Shown here in pieces: positions 8,701 through 11,009 of a DNA stretch of 11,009 bases. This DNA comes from Conidiobolus incongruus B7586 (lineage: Eukaryota; Entomophthoromycota; Entomophthoromycetes; Entomophthorales; Conidiobolaceae). The notes below the pieces were generated by a model, which did no database searches, was not told where the DNA came from, and saw only the letters and a list, made by a program, of their open reading frames with translations. Location of the stretch: the NCBI GenBank assembly GCA_000697335.1, contig JNEM01014504.1, positions 1 to 11,009 of the forward strand, read 5' to 3'. Every line of letters starts with the position of its first letter. Position 1 is the first letter of the stretch. The translations under genes were made by a program, and so were the position numbers.

Positions 8701-9300
8701 AATATGATTTAGTAAATTATTTATTAATCCTGCTCTTCAAAGCATTGGGACTATATGTCTTAAAACTTATATAAATAGATAATTAATTGAATGAAATAGT
8801 ATTTGGTTAAAATCTAACAAAGAGACCAGATAGAACAAAGAATATCCTTAAATTATGGACTGACAAAGCCATTATAATTGATGGGTAATATGAACTTAGC
8901 TATTAAATTGAGACGGACGGGTATTTTCAAAATATGACATTTATCAGTGTTCAAATTAGATAATGTAATTCAGTTATTACCTAACACCAGTTACATAATT
9001 GATTGAAGGCATAACTAGCATGAATTCATTCGTTTAAAAAATTGGTTATTTTTAGTGAAACTGGTATTTTATAGCTATAATCAAATCAATTTATACTATA
9101 ATATTGATTTAAATACAGATTTTTTCATAAATTATTGAAATAATTTCATCAAATTCCATTAAATTCTGAAACTCATCAAATACATTTATATTTTGAATTA
9201 AGAGAGATCAAAAATTATTAGTCATATAAATGCCTCGAGTTAGCTATTAATACCAGGTATTGGAAATTGGCTATGTATCAAGGGATTTATATAATATCAT
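8701..9300. other. Intergenic stretch of slightly more balanced composition, no gene
   Basis: This sequence contains more C and G than the far right flank, with non-repetitive text such as that near 8820-8920. No frame remains open beyond a few tens of codons, and no domain motif, RNA gene or transposase signature could be read on either strand. It might be unannotated transcribed sequence or an older gene remnant. Confidence 0.4.
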
Positions 9301-11009
9301 ATATTCAATATTATAATGCAACCGACTCTGTTAATATATCTCACAACAATATAATTATATTTTTCATTAATATTCTTTAATTAATTCCTATAAACTTGAG
9401 TTTAATGAAAAATTTTCTAATTAAATATTGAAATCAATTTTTAAATAATTAATTTTTTGAAAACTCTTTGACTAATTTTATTTATTTTGTTATAGTAAGT
9501 TTGGTTTATTTATTAATAATAATTATACTCTACCGAATAAATTTAATGTTTTGATATATTATAATGATTTATAAATTCAGAAAATTATAAAATCTCAAAT
9601 CTTTCGTATCAAAGAAATATATTATTTTGCAAGGCCATAATATTATGCATATTTTAATATGTTGGTGATTATTGAAGCTTGCATATAAAATGATTAAATA
9701 AGTATTTCCCATATTTCGAGAAAATAGGGCAATTTTAGTAAAGAAGGGCTCTGTATTCTTTAAAACAATGATAAAAACAAACATATTATATTAAATAACA
9801 AATAAATATAGATTCTTATTTAATTATAAACAAATATACAGTAGAATTAATTATTATAAAAAATTTGGTTTAAAATATAATATTTAACGTTAAAACTTTA
9901 CAAAAAAATTATTTGATATATTTAATATTAAAATGTTCAAATTATATAAACAAAATTTATGATGTTTACATATCTATTTTAACTATCTGATTAATTCATA
10001 CCTTTTAATTTCATGAATAATATAATATCATAAATCAAATTTGCTTTTATTGAGATAAATGAAGTGATAACTTAAAATATTATGTTTACTTCAAATATAA
10101 ACTTTAATTATAAAATTTTATATCAACTATTAAAAAAATATATAATTACAATCATATATATTTTATTGGATTTATTAGTTTTGAGATATAGAACTTAATC
10201 AAATAATTGATTTACTATCAAATAAAATTTTTAGTTATAACAATGGATTATATACAAAAATTTAGATATATTTTAATAATTATATTAGAGTTAGTACTTT
10301 TAACTTTAATTTGGAGTACTATGTATTTTTTTAATATAAAATAATAAAAATTTAATAGAAATATATCAGCTTTAAATGTATCATATATTTATTTATTATT
10401 ATTCACTAAAATCATTAAATCTAAATATTAGTTATATATTAAAATTATCATTTATGTATTAGCTAAGCTGAAAAAAAATTTAATGATTTTTTTGATTAAT
10501 TGAATAACTCTATCTAATCAAATAATTAAAAATAAGTCTTTTTTCAAAATATATTAATATATAATAAGTATTTATATAAAAGCTGAAATTAATTAGTCAA
10601 AATATTTATTGATAAAATTTTAAAATTAATATTTATATATATTTTCCATTTAATATATTTAATAAAATAAACTTTTATATATTATGGAAATCTTAAATAA
10701 TAATATTAAAACTATATATTTACTCTATAATAATTATTTAATTTAAATAGATATTAATTTAATTATCTTTATAAAGATCCTTATTAATATTATTTTTTTA
10801 AGTATCACAAAATTGATTTTTTTTTGATATTTCAGGTATTGTAAAGGATTTAAAAATTATTCATAAAAATATATATGTAAAAATTTATTCAAGCTATTTA
10901 TATATTAATTTATCTTTTTATTAAATTCTATATATATTAAAACTTATATTCTATAACTTAAATATCTAGATATAATCAAAAATATCAAGAATTTAATATT
11001 TAAATATAT
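9301..11009. other. A+T-rich spacer, no gene seen
   Basis: The right end of the window is extremely A+T-rich (10621-10680 has only 3 G or C in 60 bases). The open frames here, a 71-codon one on the minus strand at 9569-9784 and a 33-codon one at 10243-10344, show the Ile/Phe/Asn/Tyr/Leu-rich make-up expected from random A+T-rich sequence. I read no transposase blocks on either strand, unlike the left flank. It may be fully decayed repeat sequence or ordinary spacer. Confidence 0.55.

Noticed and set aside
5146-8836. An 11-base match, CCAGATAGAAC, at 5146-5156 and 8826-8836, suggesting direct repeats around the gene
   Set aside because: The flanking bases do not align, and a match of this length is expected by chance in 11 kb.
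9569-9784. A 71-codon open frame on the minus strand
   Set aside because: Its composition is dominated by Ile, Phe, Leu and Asn, as expected by chance in A+T-rich sequence. No domain, intron or supporting context was found.
10243-10344. A 33-residue hydrophobic frame on the + strand starting MDYIQ
   Set aside because: It looks like a small membrane protein, but hydrophobic mini-frames arise easily from A+T-rich DNA, and nothing nearby supports expression.

Overview
This window looks like a nuclear stretch of a very A+T-rich eukaryote, most likely a fungus, and possibly one of the early-diverging lineages with A+T-rich genomes such as Harpellales or Entomophthorales. That placement is inference. 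It rests on the 58-base GT-AG intron, the single protein-coding gene in a sea of A+T, and the type of decayed Tc1/mariner elements. No rRNA, tRNA or bacterial-style gene organisation was seen.

Layout. Bases 1-409 are A+T-rich with nothing recognisable. Bases 410-1361 hold the worn remains of a Tc1-type DNA transposon on the + strand, with nearly every landmark of the DD34E transposase still legible. After another blank stretch, bases 2609-3509 hold a second relic of the Tc1/mariner-IS630 superfamily, of a different lineage but the same orientation. A third, doubtful scrap lies near 2320-2365. Both relics have decayed mainly by C-to-T and G-to-A change: stops sit where Gln or Trp codons are expected. 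That is the mark of repeat-induced point mutation (RIP) or methylcytosine deamination. Two islands of more balanced composition (about 3950-4380 and 5015-5375) lie between the relics and the gene, and neither holds a convincing ORF.

The one intact gene (5540-8306, + strand) has two exons split by a 58-base intron and encodes a 902-residue protein. Its first 340 or so residues are a polar Ser/Asn/Pro/Gln-rich disordered tail. Two tandem degenerate KH-like modules follow, around GPNC (residues 368-371) and GDNL (489-492), and then a conserved-looking C-terminal region of about 350 residues. I read it as a probable RNA-binding protein of unknown function.

Downstream of the gene, 8307-11009 is A+T-rich spacer with candidate polyadenylation signals, and I found no gene in it. 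The transposon relics and the gene show no functional link. The picture is one gene beside a graveyard of silenced transposons. I did not find a clearly new biological system. The items most worth a second look are the tandem KH-like protein, the directional decay of the two transposons, and the hairpin-bearing island just upstream of the gene.
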